Below, one piece after another: positions 34,439 through 46,200 of a stretch of 64,000 bases of DNA. The stretch is from Melampsora larici-populina 98AG31 (taxonomy: Eukaryota > Basidiomycota > Pucciniomycetes > Pucciniales > Melampsoraceae): contig NW_006768837.1 in NCBI RefSeq assembly GCF_000204055.1, positions 63,020 to 127,019 of the forward strand. The letters run 5' to 3'. Within the stretch, counting starts at the first letter, position 1. Every line of letters starts with the position of its first letter. Below the pieces are notes generated by a model, which was given only the letters and a program-made list of their open reading frames with translations, was not told where the DNA came from and did not search any database. A program made the position numbers and the translations under genes.

Positions 34439-37017
34439 TAAAGATGCAGTTAGGCATGTTCTAGGAGTCTGCCGTGAACAATCAGTCTGCTTGAAACCAG
34501 AGAAGTGTAAATTTTCTCAATCAGAAATCGAGTACCTGGGTTTGGTTATTTCAAAAAATCAAGTGAAAATGGACCCAAAGAAGGTAGCGGCGGTGACGGA
34601 TTGGCCAGCGCCAAAGAATGTACAAGAAGTCCTCAGTTTCATTGGATTTGCAAATTTTTATCAAAGGTTTATTGATAATTTTTCCAAGGTTGCGAGGCCT
34701 TTGCACGAGGTAACAAAGCGTGACGTTAAGTTTGCCTGGACGAAGGAACGCCAGGAAGCATTTGATACGCTCAAGATGAAATTCACGACTGCACCAATTT
34801 TAAAGATCGCTGACCCTTATAAAGCATTTGTTCTGGAGTGTGACTGCTCAGATTTTGCTTTGGGAGCAGTTCTGTCGCAGGTTTCAGATGTTGATGGGGA
34901 GCTTCATCCGGTCGCCTTCCTATCAAGAACTCTTATTCCGGCGGAACGAAATTATGAGATATTTGATAAGGAAATGCTAGCAATTTTGGCATCTTTTAAG
35001 GAATGGCGCCATTATTTGGAGGGTAATCCTAATCGATTGGACGTCATTGTGTATTCTGATCACAAGAATCTTGAGTCTTTCATGACTACAAAGCAACTGA
35101 CACGACGTCAAGCTCGATGGGCTGAAACATTAGGATGTTTCGACTTTGAAATTAGGTTCAGACCCGGAAAACAGTCAGAAAAACCAGACGCATTATCCCG
35201 ACGGCCGGATTTGAAACCCACAGTGGAGGAGAAATTGACGTTTGGACAATTGTTGAAACCTTCAAATTTGAGGGAAGATACTTTTGTTGATGAAATCGAG
35301 ATTGATTCATTTGAATTGCTTTTTGAAGACGAAGTAGGAGGCAGAGATTTTGAGGACTACTTCGAGGACGAAAACATCATGGAAATAAATGCTTTGGAAT
35401 CAAACACGGAAAAGAATGCGGTTTGGAGTGACGAGTCAATTTTGGATGCGTTAAGGAAGTGCCTTAAGGACGATGGAAAACTTCAAGATATGATGAAATC
35501 AATTGAATTGAGAAGTGTAAAGGAAACTGAATCACCACATGATTATGACACTAATGACGGTCTTTTGTACTTCCGGAAACGAGTGGTTGTTCCACAGGAT
35601 GACAAATTGAAGTTCGAAATAGTGCGTTCTCGTCACGACAGCAAATTAGCTGGTCACCCAGGTCAAGCAAGGACACTATCACTGGTTGAACGAGAATTCT
35701 ATTGGCCGTCAATGAAAAAGTACATCAATAGATATGTCGATGGATGTGCATCGTGCCAAAGGGTAAAGTCAAGAAACTCAAAACTCTTCGGTGCTTTACA
35801 ACCTTTGCCAGTTCCTGCGGGACCGTGGACGGATATTTGTATGGATTTGATCACAGACTTGCCAATATCAGAAGGCAAAGATTCTATTTTAACGGTCGTG
35901 GATAGACTAACTAAAATGGGTCATTTCATTGCATGCAGGAAAGACATGGACTCGAGTGAATTAGCAAGACTATTGATTGATAATGTTTGGAAGTTGCATG
36001 GAACACCAAAGAGTATAGTGTCTGACAGAGGATCCATTTTCGTAGGAAGGATTACGAGAGAATTGAATTCCCAATTAGGCATTGCAACTAAACCGTCGAC
36101 GGCGTACCATCTGCAAACAGATGGTCAATCAGAGGTGTCAAATCGCAGTGCGGAAGGTTACATCAGGCATTTTGCGAACTACGCGCAAGATAACTGGGTA
36201 AAGAATCTTTCTACGTTTGAGTTTGCTTACAACAATTTGGATCATACTTCAATAGGCATGTCTCCATTCAAGAGTAACTATGGTTACAATTTGAATTTGT
36301 CAAGGACGATTGGCAGTGAGAGGTGTGTGCCTGTGGTGGAAGAAAGATTGAAACAATTGGAAGAAGTGCAAGACGAGGTGAAAGCTTATATGAAAAGAAG
36401 TCAGGAAATTATGAAGCGAAATTATGATCAAAATGTTCGGGAAGAAGAAGTTTGGGAGCCAGGAACTAAAGTGTGGCTCAACAGCAAGAATATTTCAACG
36501 ACAAGACCAACGGCAAAATTTTCGCACCGGTGGCTTGGACCTTTTGTTATCAAAGAAAGGATCTCGAGTGTTGCTTACAAATTGTCGTTGCCTTTGTCGA
36601 TGAAAAACTTACATCCTGTTTTTCACGTTTCTTTGTTGAGGAGGTATGAAACAGATACGATTGAAGAAAGAAAAGAAGCAACACCAGAACAAATTGTTTT
36701 AGAAGGAGTTGAGGAATTCGAAGTTGAAGGAATTTTAGATTGCAGAAGAAGAAGAGGCCAATTGGAGTTTTTGTTGAGTTGGAAAGGTTATGGACCAGAA
36801 GAAGATTCATGGGAAAAAGAAGAATCACTCATCAATGCGCAAGAAATGTTGAAGGAATTTAAATTAAATTATCCTAATGCTGAAAAGGGTTATAAAAGGA
36901 CGAGGAGAAAGAGTTGAGAGGATCGTGCTTTTTCCCTGAAAGTGAGGGTTTTTTATTGCTGATCCGTGGAGAGAATGCAGAGCCTCAAGAGGAGCTTGGG
37001 CATTAAAGGGGGAGTAA

Positions 37018-37242
37018 TGTTATGATCTCATTTTGGATCATTCTATAAGGCTATGCTTATACCTGTAAAGCCTGTTCTTATATACGTTGTTCTACGTCAC
37101 TACTGTTGTACCTTTCTCTTCATGGTACAATCTATTCATTAGACCTCATCATCATCATCGACACAACCCCCAAGAGACAACCCCAATCCCTTACGCCCAA
37201 TAGAGCTAGTCTCTGTACGTATAGACCATCTAGATCATATCA
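37018..37242 (+). repeat. 3' LTR of the 29.7-37.2 kb gypsy element
   Basis: 225 bp, identical by eye to 29749-29973, followed by GTAAG. Confidence 0.95.
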
Positions 37243-38740
37243 GTAAGAAGGCTTTCCTGATGAATAGGTGAGGCATTACACACACTCATAGGGTAGGCAA
37301 GAGGTATAGATCTGATCAGTTTCACCCTATTTGGGCCCTCTCTCAGCCCCATGAGGGTTCCGTTGATACTAATTGCACTCAATTTCTTGATGTGGCTCAG
37401 GCATATCACATTACATTTGGATTGGTGTTTGATACATATATTGTAACAACAGGAGAATTGAAAACAATTGATCACACTAAAAAAACCTGAGCAAAACAAG
37501 GGAATTGAGAAAAACAAAAGAATCGAGAGAAACAAAAGAATTGAGAAAAACATAAAAACGAGAGAAACAAAAGAAACAAGAGAAACAAAAGAATTGAGAA
37601 AGACCAAAGAGTCAAGAGAAACAAAAGGCTTGATTGAGACAATGTGCAGATTGAGCAAAAAAAAATCAAATTGGAGGTGATTTGACAGAATGGAGACATT
37701 AAAAAACTTATAAATGAACAAGTGATTCAACTGAGATACACAATCCGTCCTTTGAGATAAACAATTGATCATATTTCAAGATGAACATTGTACCCGGTTT
37801 GATTCTGATATGAACAATTGATCCTGTTCCGAGAGTAACAATGAGCCTATCAAATTTTGAGATAAGCAGATACTAACACAAACACATATGTTATATTAGT
37901 GATAGTGTTGAAATGGATGGCTCAAAAGAAAGGAGACAAAAACAAACTTACAAATGAACAATCAATCCCTTGAGATAAATGATTGATCTGAGTTTGCTCT
38001 TTTTTGATTTTGTCCTTGATGAATCCAAGCTTTACTTCAATCCAACCATGATTAAGAGGAAAGTTGAAAGTGATTTAGAAAGTTTGGATCTACTCACTCA
38101 AAAAGCAAGGGAGTTTGGTAAGCATTTAGTGGATGTGATGATAAGGATGTGATCAACTGTTGAAAGGAGTATTTGGCAGTGAAAGAAGAGAGGTAGCTGG
38201 AAGAATGAAAGAAACAGTTGATTGTTTTGAACTTGATAAGTTGAATGATGGATAAAGAATGGTGTTAATGAGTTGGTGAATCAATTGAAAAAGAAAATTC
38301 TTGAAGTATGTTTAATTGCTTGAGGGTTGTTGGGTAAAGAAAAAGAGAAAGTGGTAATCAACAGAGGTGGTTCAATTGATTGATTTTAATGATGTCTTAG
38401 GTTTAATGGTGGTGGTGGTTGATGGGTGGTAGAAACTCAAGTCTTGAAAAATAATCTTTCAATCGACTTCCTGGTAGAACAGTGGAACTTAATTGATTGT
38501 GTAGACTGAAGGGGTTTTGAGTGTGTAAAAGAGAGAACTGATTAACTTGGATGCCGGTCATCCAAGATCTTTTGGATGCTGAGGACCTGGATGACAGGTT
38601 GGTCTCAGACAAACCTGATCTGCCTACTGATCAGCTGGTAAACCACACTACGCCAATATGCTCACTTTTTTCATGTTGTGGCTGGGTGACGGCCTGGGTG
38701 AGGGCCACGTGGTGTCCCTCACGCGCCTGTCACCTAAAAA
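37243..38740. other. Host transposon debris to the right of the gypsy element
   Basis: Apart from the minisatellite at about 37503-37640, I see no gene. Without the gypsy insertion this sequence is continuous with 29743 leftward. Confidence 0.4.
37503..37640. repeat. A/G-rich minisatellite, ~18-bp unit
   Basis: About seven to eight imperfect copies of GAGAAACAAAAGAATTGA-like units. Leu/Phe-rich open frames on the minus strand here are by-products of the repeat. Confidence 0.8.
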
Positions 38741-40060
38741 CATCTCATAATTTCACAGCCCCACCACACAATGCCAATATACCTTGTTTCAGGTGGGGCC
38801 AGTACAAAGTCACCCCGTGGTGTATGCTTCCTTTCTCTGCCATATTGCAAGTTGCGCGCAACAACAAAACCTTCATTACCTTTGTATAGATATGAGTTGC
38901 TTTACTGTTGGTCCCTTGAAACCACAGTGGCAACTGGATGGCATGTAGGCACTCAGCAATTGAGTCAAGCCAACATTGTTTCCTGTGACTGGCTTCCGAT
39001 GAGGCATAGAACCCTTGAAAAGTGGTGATTGGGTTGTGGTCAATGTTGACAGATCCTACTGTTTTTCTCAATTTTTTTTGCAACCCAGAAGGGCTTGTGT
39101 TGTATTGGGAGGACGGCCATCATTGTGCTTGTCCTTACAATTGCGGTTCTTCTTTGTCCATCCAAGGGTGGTTGCAACCTTCTCATCATTCCGGGTTGAG
39201 CCATACTCAATACTTACCCCACAAAGCAGGTCTTCATGATTCCTTTTGAGGCTCTTGACAAAAGCATACAGCTGTACCAATCCTATCTGGATGGTACAGT
39301 TGCTTTCCCTGAAAAACGATTGGATTAGCATTGTCATTTAAAAACATAATGGGTAAAGAAAGATCAGACCCACACAATCATGTAATAAACCTGGTGCATG
39401 GATTCTTGGGCGTTTGTAGTGTCAGGGAGATATTCACATAAGCTGTTGTCTTCTTGCCACTGGTAACATCCACCTTAAAGTTTGTAAATTCTGCCTGTAG
39501 GTATCCTTGCCTGGAATGTCTTTATGCAACAAGAATTTGGTGAGCCGGACCCAATCATCCTGCAGATGTTAATTGGCCAGCGCAATCAGCAATGGCAATC
39601 ACAATGGCAAGATATGAATCACTTACTTGCTGGTGCAGTGGAACAATCTTATGATTCTTTTGCAGCCTGGTTACCTGCTGGCAGAAGTGCTCCTGGCAGC
39701 CTGTTAACTTCCCCAGAACTTCCTTACAATTGGTACAATCAAAAACTTTCATATACGCTCTGATGAATCTGTTTTTCTGGGCAGCAGAAAAATCTACAAG
39801 TTGCCTAACAAGTGTGTTGTGTTCCGCTGGTAGAAGTTGAGCCTTTTTGATTTGCTTCATCAAAGTCTTGGAGTGGGAAAAGTAATGCTCTTTGGATAGC
39901 CCATGGATTTCCATCTATGCAACATTGAGTGGTACATTGAAGTCGTCATGAGATACCCATTGGCCAAAAAATTGTAAGTCACATTGGATAAGAGGCCACC
40001 ACTGTAAACCCCACGGTCAATCTCACACATCAAAAGCTGGTCCACCATCCATTAAGTTTG
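38741..40060 (-). pseudogene. Minus-strand transposon coding remnant, unidentified
   Basis: Several minus-strand segments look coding but are broken by stops and frame changes: about 40048-39860, 39914-39555 (KVFDCTNCKEVLGKLTGCQE), 39337-39068 and 39083-38745. Cys-rich motifs (CTNCKEVLGKLTGC) suggest metal binding. Same strand and possibly same parent element as the remnant at 28340-29470, since the gypsy element separates them. Confidence 0.35.
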
Positions 40061-40436
40061 GATTGTCATGTGGATATCCGTTATCATATAAGATGGCTTT
40101 ATCATCCTCAGTCCCAGCCTGGAATTCAAAATATTTGAGCATTTTCAAAACAGTGAGAGAGAACCAGGCAGATCTTCACTCACTTTTCCCAATGGATCAT
40201 CTCCAAAAGGAAACTGTCTACGACGCCTGGTATCTTCTTCTCTGGGATCACCCCAGCAGCTTGCGCCGGTAGTACACAGTACAGTGCAGGTTTCCCAACG
40301 CCAGACAAATCCTGGACAATGGTATGATTTTGTGCGTTCCGGCAGGGGCTTGACCAACCTGGAATGGTGAGGAAATTGAGGTGAGTCCTATGATCTCCAG
40401 AATGCCAAATGATGCCCCATCCTGAGGGGATGTGCT

Positions 40437-42060
40437 TGTTGTAGAACTTAAAGCTCAACAAGAGCTTAAAGAGCTTAAAGAGGGATAATCTACTAGTATA
40501 ACTAACCAATAGAAGTTGCCTAAGAGCCCGTTCACTTAAGCGTGATTTCTTGAAATTGCTTTCAGGGACAGGGCTTTTCTACATGTAGAAAAGTCCTTTT
40601 TTAAAAAAGCGTTGAAAATCATGTTTTGTGAAAAAAGAGGGAAACGAGAGAAAAGAGAGATTGAAAAGCGTTTGGTTTGTTGACCATCGAAAATCGATTT
40701 TCGACTTGTTGGCCATCGAAAATCGATTTTCGACTTGGGTCATCTCGATTGTTCTCAACTTTCTCTGATTCTACATCTCATTCTCAAACTCATTGATTTT
40801 GGCTTTGATTTCGAGTTCAAGTTCAATGGGACTACTTCGACTTTGTCGCCGCTGCCATCTGATTGTGGCATATTGAGTGGTTGAGTCAAGTGGTTGAGTC
40901 GAGTGAGCGAAGATTTGGGAAGAATAGGGAAGAATAGGGAAGAATAGGGAAGCCAAGCGAAGATTAGAGAAGGGTAGAATTGACAATCCGTACGTTAGAC
41001 GGGGACTTGTCCAAATTTGGACAAATGGTAAGTTAAAGAGGAAATCACATAAATGCGATTTTCAAGGGGAAAAATGCGCTAATAGCGAATTCTTGGAATG
41101 TTCCAGAAAATCGCTTTTTATGAGCATTTTCTGAATTTTAAAATGCTTGTATTTAAAAAATCAAACACATTCTGAGAAATCACATTTCTTGACATTCAAG
41201 AAAGCGATTTCACACAAAAAAGAGCTTAAGTGAACGCGCTCTAAGACTGCCTCTTTGAAAGAACCAACATGGGGATTTGTTGAATTATTTAGGATAAGGC
41301 ACCAGAGAGATTGTTTATCAATACTTAGTTCAAGTATTATTCCCGTGTATTTTTAGAATAAAAGAAATCTCAACACTGCTATAGTGTTATTCCAATCTGA
41401 GCACAACAAAACAAACTTTTTGATTACTAGCAAGCAACAATCAATTAGATTGTTATTCCAAAGAAGACTTGTAGTCTTATCACGTGTAAAGAAATTTCTC
41501 CATTGATATAAAGGGGCTATTTAGTGAACTTAGTACTGCTAAAGTAATTTAATAATGATTAAAGACACTTTAACAAAAGTATAAGATGAGTAAAAAGGGG
41601 AACAAAGACACATAAAATCCCTCACAATAGTATATAACACTCCAACAATTCCCAACAATGGTCAACAGCCTCCAAAACCCTCCAAAACGGCCAAAAAACC
41701 AACAAAAATCCTCAATGTAACCATATGATGTCATTATTATTATTGTTTGTAATGATCTGAGGTGTGAATTTGATCAATTGGTGTTAAAAAATGATGAACA
41801 GATCTTCTTATGATGAATACAGGTGATTTTTTCTCAATATTCATAGCTGAAATCCATTTTTGGAATTACAAATTTTTTGTCAAGTTGTTCAATTCTGGAT
41901 TACTATGGCTCATTTTATAGCCCTCGTGATACTGACCATTTATCAACCCCATATGACCTATTTCTGATGTGTGATGAATAAGTTATTTAGTTGTAGAGAT
42001 TGAGAAAATAAGCTTTTGTCATGTAAATGTTGCATTACAGGTGTATGTATACGCCAAATT
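40437..42060. mobile_element. Long-inverted-repeat element, copy B (one arm)
   Basis: Shares GTTGTAGAACTTA...GATAATCTAC (about 40440-40490), AAAAAGGGGAACAA (about 41592), CAATGGTCAAC (about 41655) and AGTTGTAGAGATTGAGAAAATAAGC with TTTGTCATGTAAATGTTGC (about 41990-42030) with copy A at 14.4-17.3 kb. No coding frame. Its right limit is unclear. Confidence 0.6.
40524..41241. mobile_element. PIF/Harbinger-type MITE, 718 bp, TSD TAA
   Basis: Inverted ends GAGCCCGTTCACTTAAGC / GCTTAAGTGAACGCGCTC, flanked by TAA at 40521-40523 and 41242-41244. The interior has an internal tandem CCATCGAAAATCGATTTTCG motif (about 40685-40735) and a triple GGGAAGAATA repeat near 40930. Related by its ends to the 145-bp element at 16029. 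Confidence 0.8.
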
Positions 42061-43264
42061 CGAAATTCACTCCATTTTCTTTGTTTCCTTATAACTTCTT
42101 CACTACTCCTCCTTTACTAGTGGTTTAAGGGTGCACATTTTGAAACAGATGATTCTGCGTCGAATGACCTATCACACACCCAATTCTGATAAGTTTTGAC
42201 ATATGTAATCAACTGAAAACCTCCAATTTTGATGAAATTTGACCATTTTCACGTCTAATAATGATTTCTCTTCTATCAAAAGATCACCCTACATCATTCC
42301 AATCATCCATATAACTCTAAAATCATTCTGAAAAACTCTTGGCGCAATCAATCCTTCAATGACATCACTACACAGGAATTAATACCATAGTACCCTTTTT
42401 TGAAATACCCTCTTTCTTGAATAATTTCACGCCTCCCTTATCAATCTCTGTGATCAAAGTTGCTGATGACTAATGTTATACTTCTCTTTCATAATAAAAC
42501 CTTCCTGAACCAATAACCTTCATAATAATAACTTGAAAACCATTTTCCAATTCCTCATACCCATATTTTCAAGTTTTCCTTCAACTTTGCTGATGTTGTC
42601 CTTCTTCTTTCATTCTTTTCATAACAGTTTTCATCCTTTTCAAAAAAGTTTCCATTCTTTAAGACCCAAACTAAATTTTCTTCTTCATCCAATCCTTCCT
42701 TACTAATTCTCTTGATTTAATTTTCACTCTTATACTATTTTTATAGATCTTTTCAAATTTTTCTTTTCTCTTAAATGTTCTTATCAAATGATGTAATAAA
42801 TATATAATTAAAAAGATAATGAGTTGATGATTATAAATCAAATATGAGACCCTTGATGACTAACAAGCTCAATAATAACTTTGACTTTGACCAAAAATAC
42901 AAATTTCTAAATAATTTTTAATTTTCTTGCTTAAGTAGAGATCCTACTCACCACATTGTCCAAATGGTAGATCATGTCTTCACATGCAACATGCCCAACC
43001 GATTTGGAGCAGTAGGCTCCTGGGCATATTTTAGGTCTGTCGAGGGAGTAGCAAGGATAAAACTCATAAACAGTGAGTTGTTCATATACTAGAATAAATA
43101 TGGATACTCATTACATGTTTCTAAAATTTTATTCTGAATTAAGGGCGGTGAAGTATGGGGTAGAAGGGTCATTCAATTGGTTCACGTCTGTTGGGTGGGA
43201 AAGGATGGTCTGTGGCTTTAGCCCAGACCCAGCGGTTTGCAAATTCCCAGGTGGCGTTGCAGAA
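42061..43264. other. AT-rich non-coding region
   Basis: No gene supported. It probably includes the far end of the copy B element and unassigned repeat sequence up to the duplication limit near 43265. Confidence 0.45.
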
Positions 43265-46200
43265 ATGGATACTGCAAACACATGAGATGACGACGATGCC
43301 CATATAATTCACGAGATAATGGGATATTTATTCAGTATATCTGAGGTGCAATACATATTGCGCACCAAGCCAATGCTAATCCCAGAAATCTGAAGTAAAT
43401 GCCCACCCTTGTACCCCCATGAGCCATTGGGTTCACTCTTGTCGGCAGGTGGAGCTTCAGAGCCAAGCCGGTCCGACAGGTTGCCATTAGATAAAACCAA
43501 CATACGGTCATCAGGCTCTTCTCGCGATAGCTACAGTGGCACCGAGCTGATAGGGTCCGGTAATCACCCGGCATACCCTGAGCGGCTGGATCGGAGGTCA
43601 TAACGCATACGGTCCAGTGATAGCCAGTAGTTGGTTCATGGGGGGATCATCCCTACATGAGAACTTCGCGTGACGTCAAGCTAGAGTCATGACTTTTATG
43701 GTGTCAGATGATACATAATTGTCCTCACACTGATTTCTCTTTTTCTGTACATAATAGAGCTTAAACGTCAAATTTGGGGCACATCCTGGCACATCGCATC
43801 TTGTGATCCATCCGGCTCACCAAACCGGTGTTAAGCTAACCAAACCGGCCTGAGTTAACAACCGCGGAGCTGATCTTCAACTTGGTCTTTTAGCTTGCTG
43901 ATCCTTTTAGCCACACATGGTCATGAATGAATCGAGGATGTAGATCAGAATTGGGCAAGTTATTAGCGGTGCTCTCAACATAAGGAGCAACTGGATCGTT
44001 CGTAATGTATAGAAAAACTCCGATAGCCGCTCTCTTCGATTCTGGGATCCCGATCCTCCAATTTCAACTCTATACTTGGGTTCGTTAGGTCCGCATCCTT
44101 CACGCAATCATACGACTGTTGGCATGGATCGCAAGCAGCTCCAAATTTTTCGGATGTATAAAGACGGCGCCTTCGTATGATGAAGGTTTGTAATCACACC
44201 CATATAACTTTTTCTCATCACTCATAGGACTCTCAAACATCATACAAACAGATTTCAACTTTGACAACTTGATTCAAGGGAAAACAAACATGGCCCAGAC
44301 GGACCCAGCGTTTGCCCCAGCTTCGACTCGAGCAAAGCTCGTCGGTATTTGCATGGCAGTCTTTGCAGCGTTTGGAGGGTAAGTTTTGATTCATGGTTAT
44401 TAATCAAGACAACTTGCTGACAACGCATTCTTTGTGCATCTTCACAGTATCTTATATGGATATGATACCGTATGTCCTCAAATAATCCAATGACAGCTGT
44501 CTAGGTACTCATTTTCAGCTTATGGCGCGGTTTATTCTAGGGTTATATCTCAGGAATAAAAGAAATGGAATATTGGTATGTGTTGATCGAGTTATATTCA
44601 AAAAATATCATTTATGTCACCGAGCACGAAAGAGAAATTGCCGCACACGAGTAAAACATCAACTGATGCCTTGTGCTCCTTCTAGGCTCCGGACATTTGG
44701 AGAACAAGATGAATCTGGAACCTATGTGGTCAGTGGATCTACAAGGTTTTGCCCCCCTGATCAATGAACGTTGAAGATTGACCCCTTGGATCGTTTTGAA
44801 ACAGCTCTCAACGGCGAGTAATTCACTTGTTACCTCCATCCTGTCGGTTGGAACCTTTGCCGGAGCATTATTAGCTTCTCCCTTGGGAGACATCCGTACG
44901 ACCTACTCTTCTGAATCTGATCATCATCTTGGAATTCTGACAAGTTTCCCCTTCTTCATTTTTCAGTTGGTCGACGATGGGGAGTCATCTTATCATGCGC
45001 AATTATCGGTGTGGGTGTCACGCTACAAGCTACTGCTAGCACTATCACCATTTTTGCTGTTGGAAGGGTCTTTTCTGGGATGGGCGTCGGATTGACATCT
45101 TGTTTAGTACCGATGTACCAATCCGAATGTGCCCCGTATGTCGTCATCCATCCTCTCTTATATCTGATCTTCAATCGCTATTCTGACGTGGTTATTGGTC
45201 ATTATGATTCCAGAAAATGGATCCGAGGTGCCATCGTGGCTTGCTATGTATGTTATCCCAAGACAACCATAGACTTCACCATCTCGAGACTTACTGTCAT
45301 ACCCCACTCATATCTGCTTGGTCTGATTACGTTGTACAGCAATTGGCCATCACAATCGGATTGTTGATTGGTGCCTTGATGGTCAATGCTACAAAAGACC
45401 GACCGGACATGAGCTCGTTCCGGATCCCAATTGTTCTTCAAGTTGAGTCACCATTTTCTCTCCAAGTGACTTTGCCTGCGACCGAATCAAATAAAGTTGT
45501 GGTTGTGTATGAGGAGATACCTAATTAATCATCTCAATTTAACAACAGTCTGGTTGGACTACCATTCTCGCTGTTGGACTCTTCTGTCTTCCAGAATCCC
45601 CCAAATTCTTGATTCTGAAAGGAAAAGAAGAGCAAGCTAGAGCATCTCTAGCTCGATTGTTATCCCTCCCTATAGACTCACCACAAGTTTCGAGAGAGTA
45701 TAACGAAGTGGCAGATTCATTGGTGATTGAACGAACAATGGCAACTGGAACTTATGCAGATTGTTTCAAATCGGGAAAAGGAAGGTATCGACTGAGAACA
45801 TTGTCAGGAATGGCCATTCAAATGCTTCAGCAAGCCTCCGGGTATGTACATCTCCTCACCTGTTGGTATCTTGTCAGGAAAACGGAATTGAAAGACTCAT
45901 TCTGTATTTTTTCTGATTAGGATCAACTTTATCATCTATTATGGAACTTCGTTAAGTCCGATTCCAATGTGATCATTCTTTTAGCCTTTAACTAATCACA
46001 AACATTGTCAACTTATAGGTTCTTCAAGAACAGTAACCTCAAGAATCCATTCATTATCACCATCATCATCACTAGCGTATGTTCATTTTTAATTTTCTCA
46101 CGTTGGAATTGATGAAGAAATCGAAATTTTTACTAAACTCTCTGAAGGTTCCTTGCGCCATTTAGGTGAATGTGGCCATGACATTTCCAGGAATTTGGGC

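Larger units (their letters stand above)
31802..36917 (+). pseudogene. Broken Pol of the gypsy element (PR-RT-RNaseH-IN-chromodomain)
   Basis: Protease: LLDCGSTHNVIS (31950-31985) and ILGMPWF. Three tandem 71-79-residue repeats follow (32311-32975). RT begins at about 33250 after a frameshift (31802-33280 ends; the RT frame opens at 33237). TGA stops at 33465-33467 and 33483-33485 interrupt the palm; FLDDMM is intact. A MITE at 33816-34438 splits RT just after this motif. From 34439 the frame is open to 36917: RNase H (ECDCSDFALGAVLSQ), an integrase zinc region (H-H-C-C, ASCQRVK) and catalytic core (D in CMDLITD, D in VSDRGS, E in TDGQSEV), and a chromodomain (EVEGILDCRRRRG...LLSWKGYGPEEDSWE). 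The chromodomain places it among chromoviruses. Confidence 0.93.
29749..37242 (+). mobile_element. Ty3/gypsy chromovirus-type LTR retrotransposon, 7,494 bp
   Basis: LTRs at 29749-29973 and 37018-37242, each 225 bp, TG...CA, identical by eye. Target duplication GTAAG at 29744-29748 and 37243-37247. A purine tract (AAAGGGGGAGTAA) precedes the 3' LTR. Order inside: gag, protease, RT, RNase H, integrase, chromodomain, all on the plus strand. Two MITEs are nested (30155-30594 and 33816-34438). RT is broken by a frameshift, two TGA stops and one MITE, so this copy cannot be autonomous. Confidence 0.96.

Noticed and set aside
37230..37772. 180-codon Leu/Phe-rich minus-strand frame
   Set aside because: Low-complexity product of the 18-bp minisatellite; no domain.
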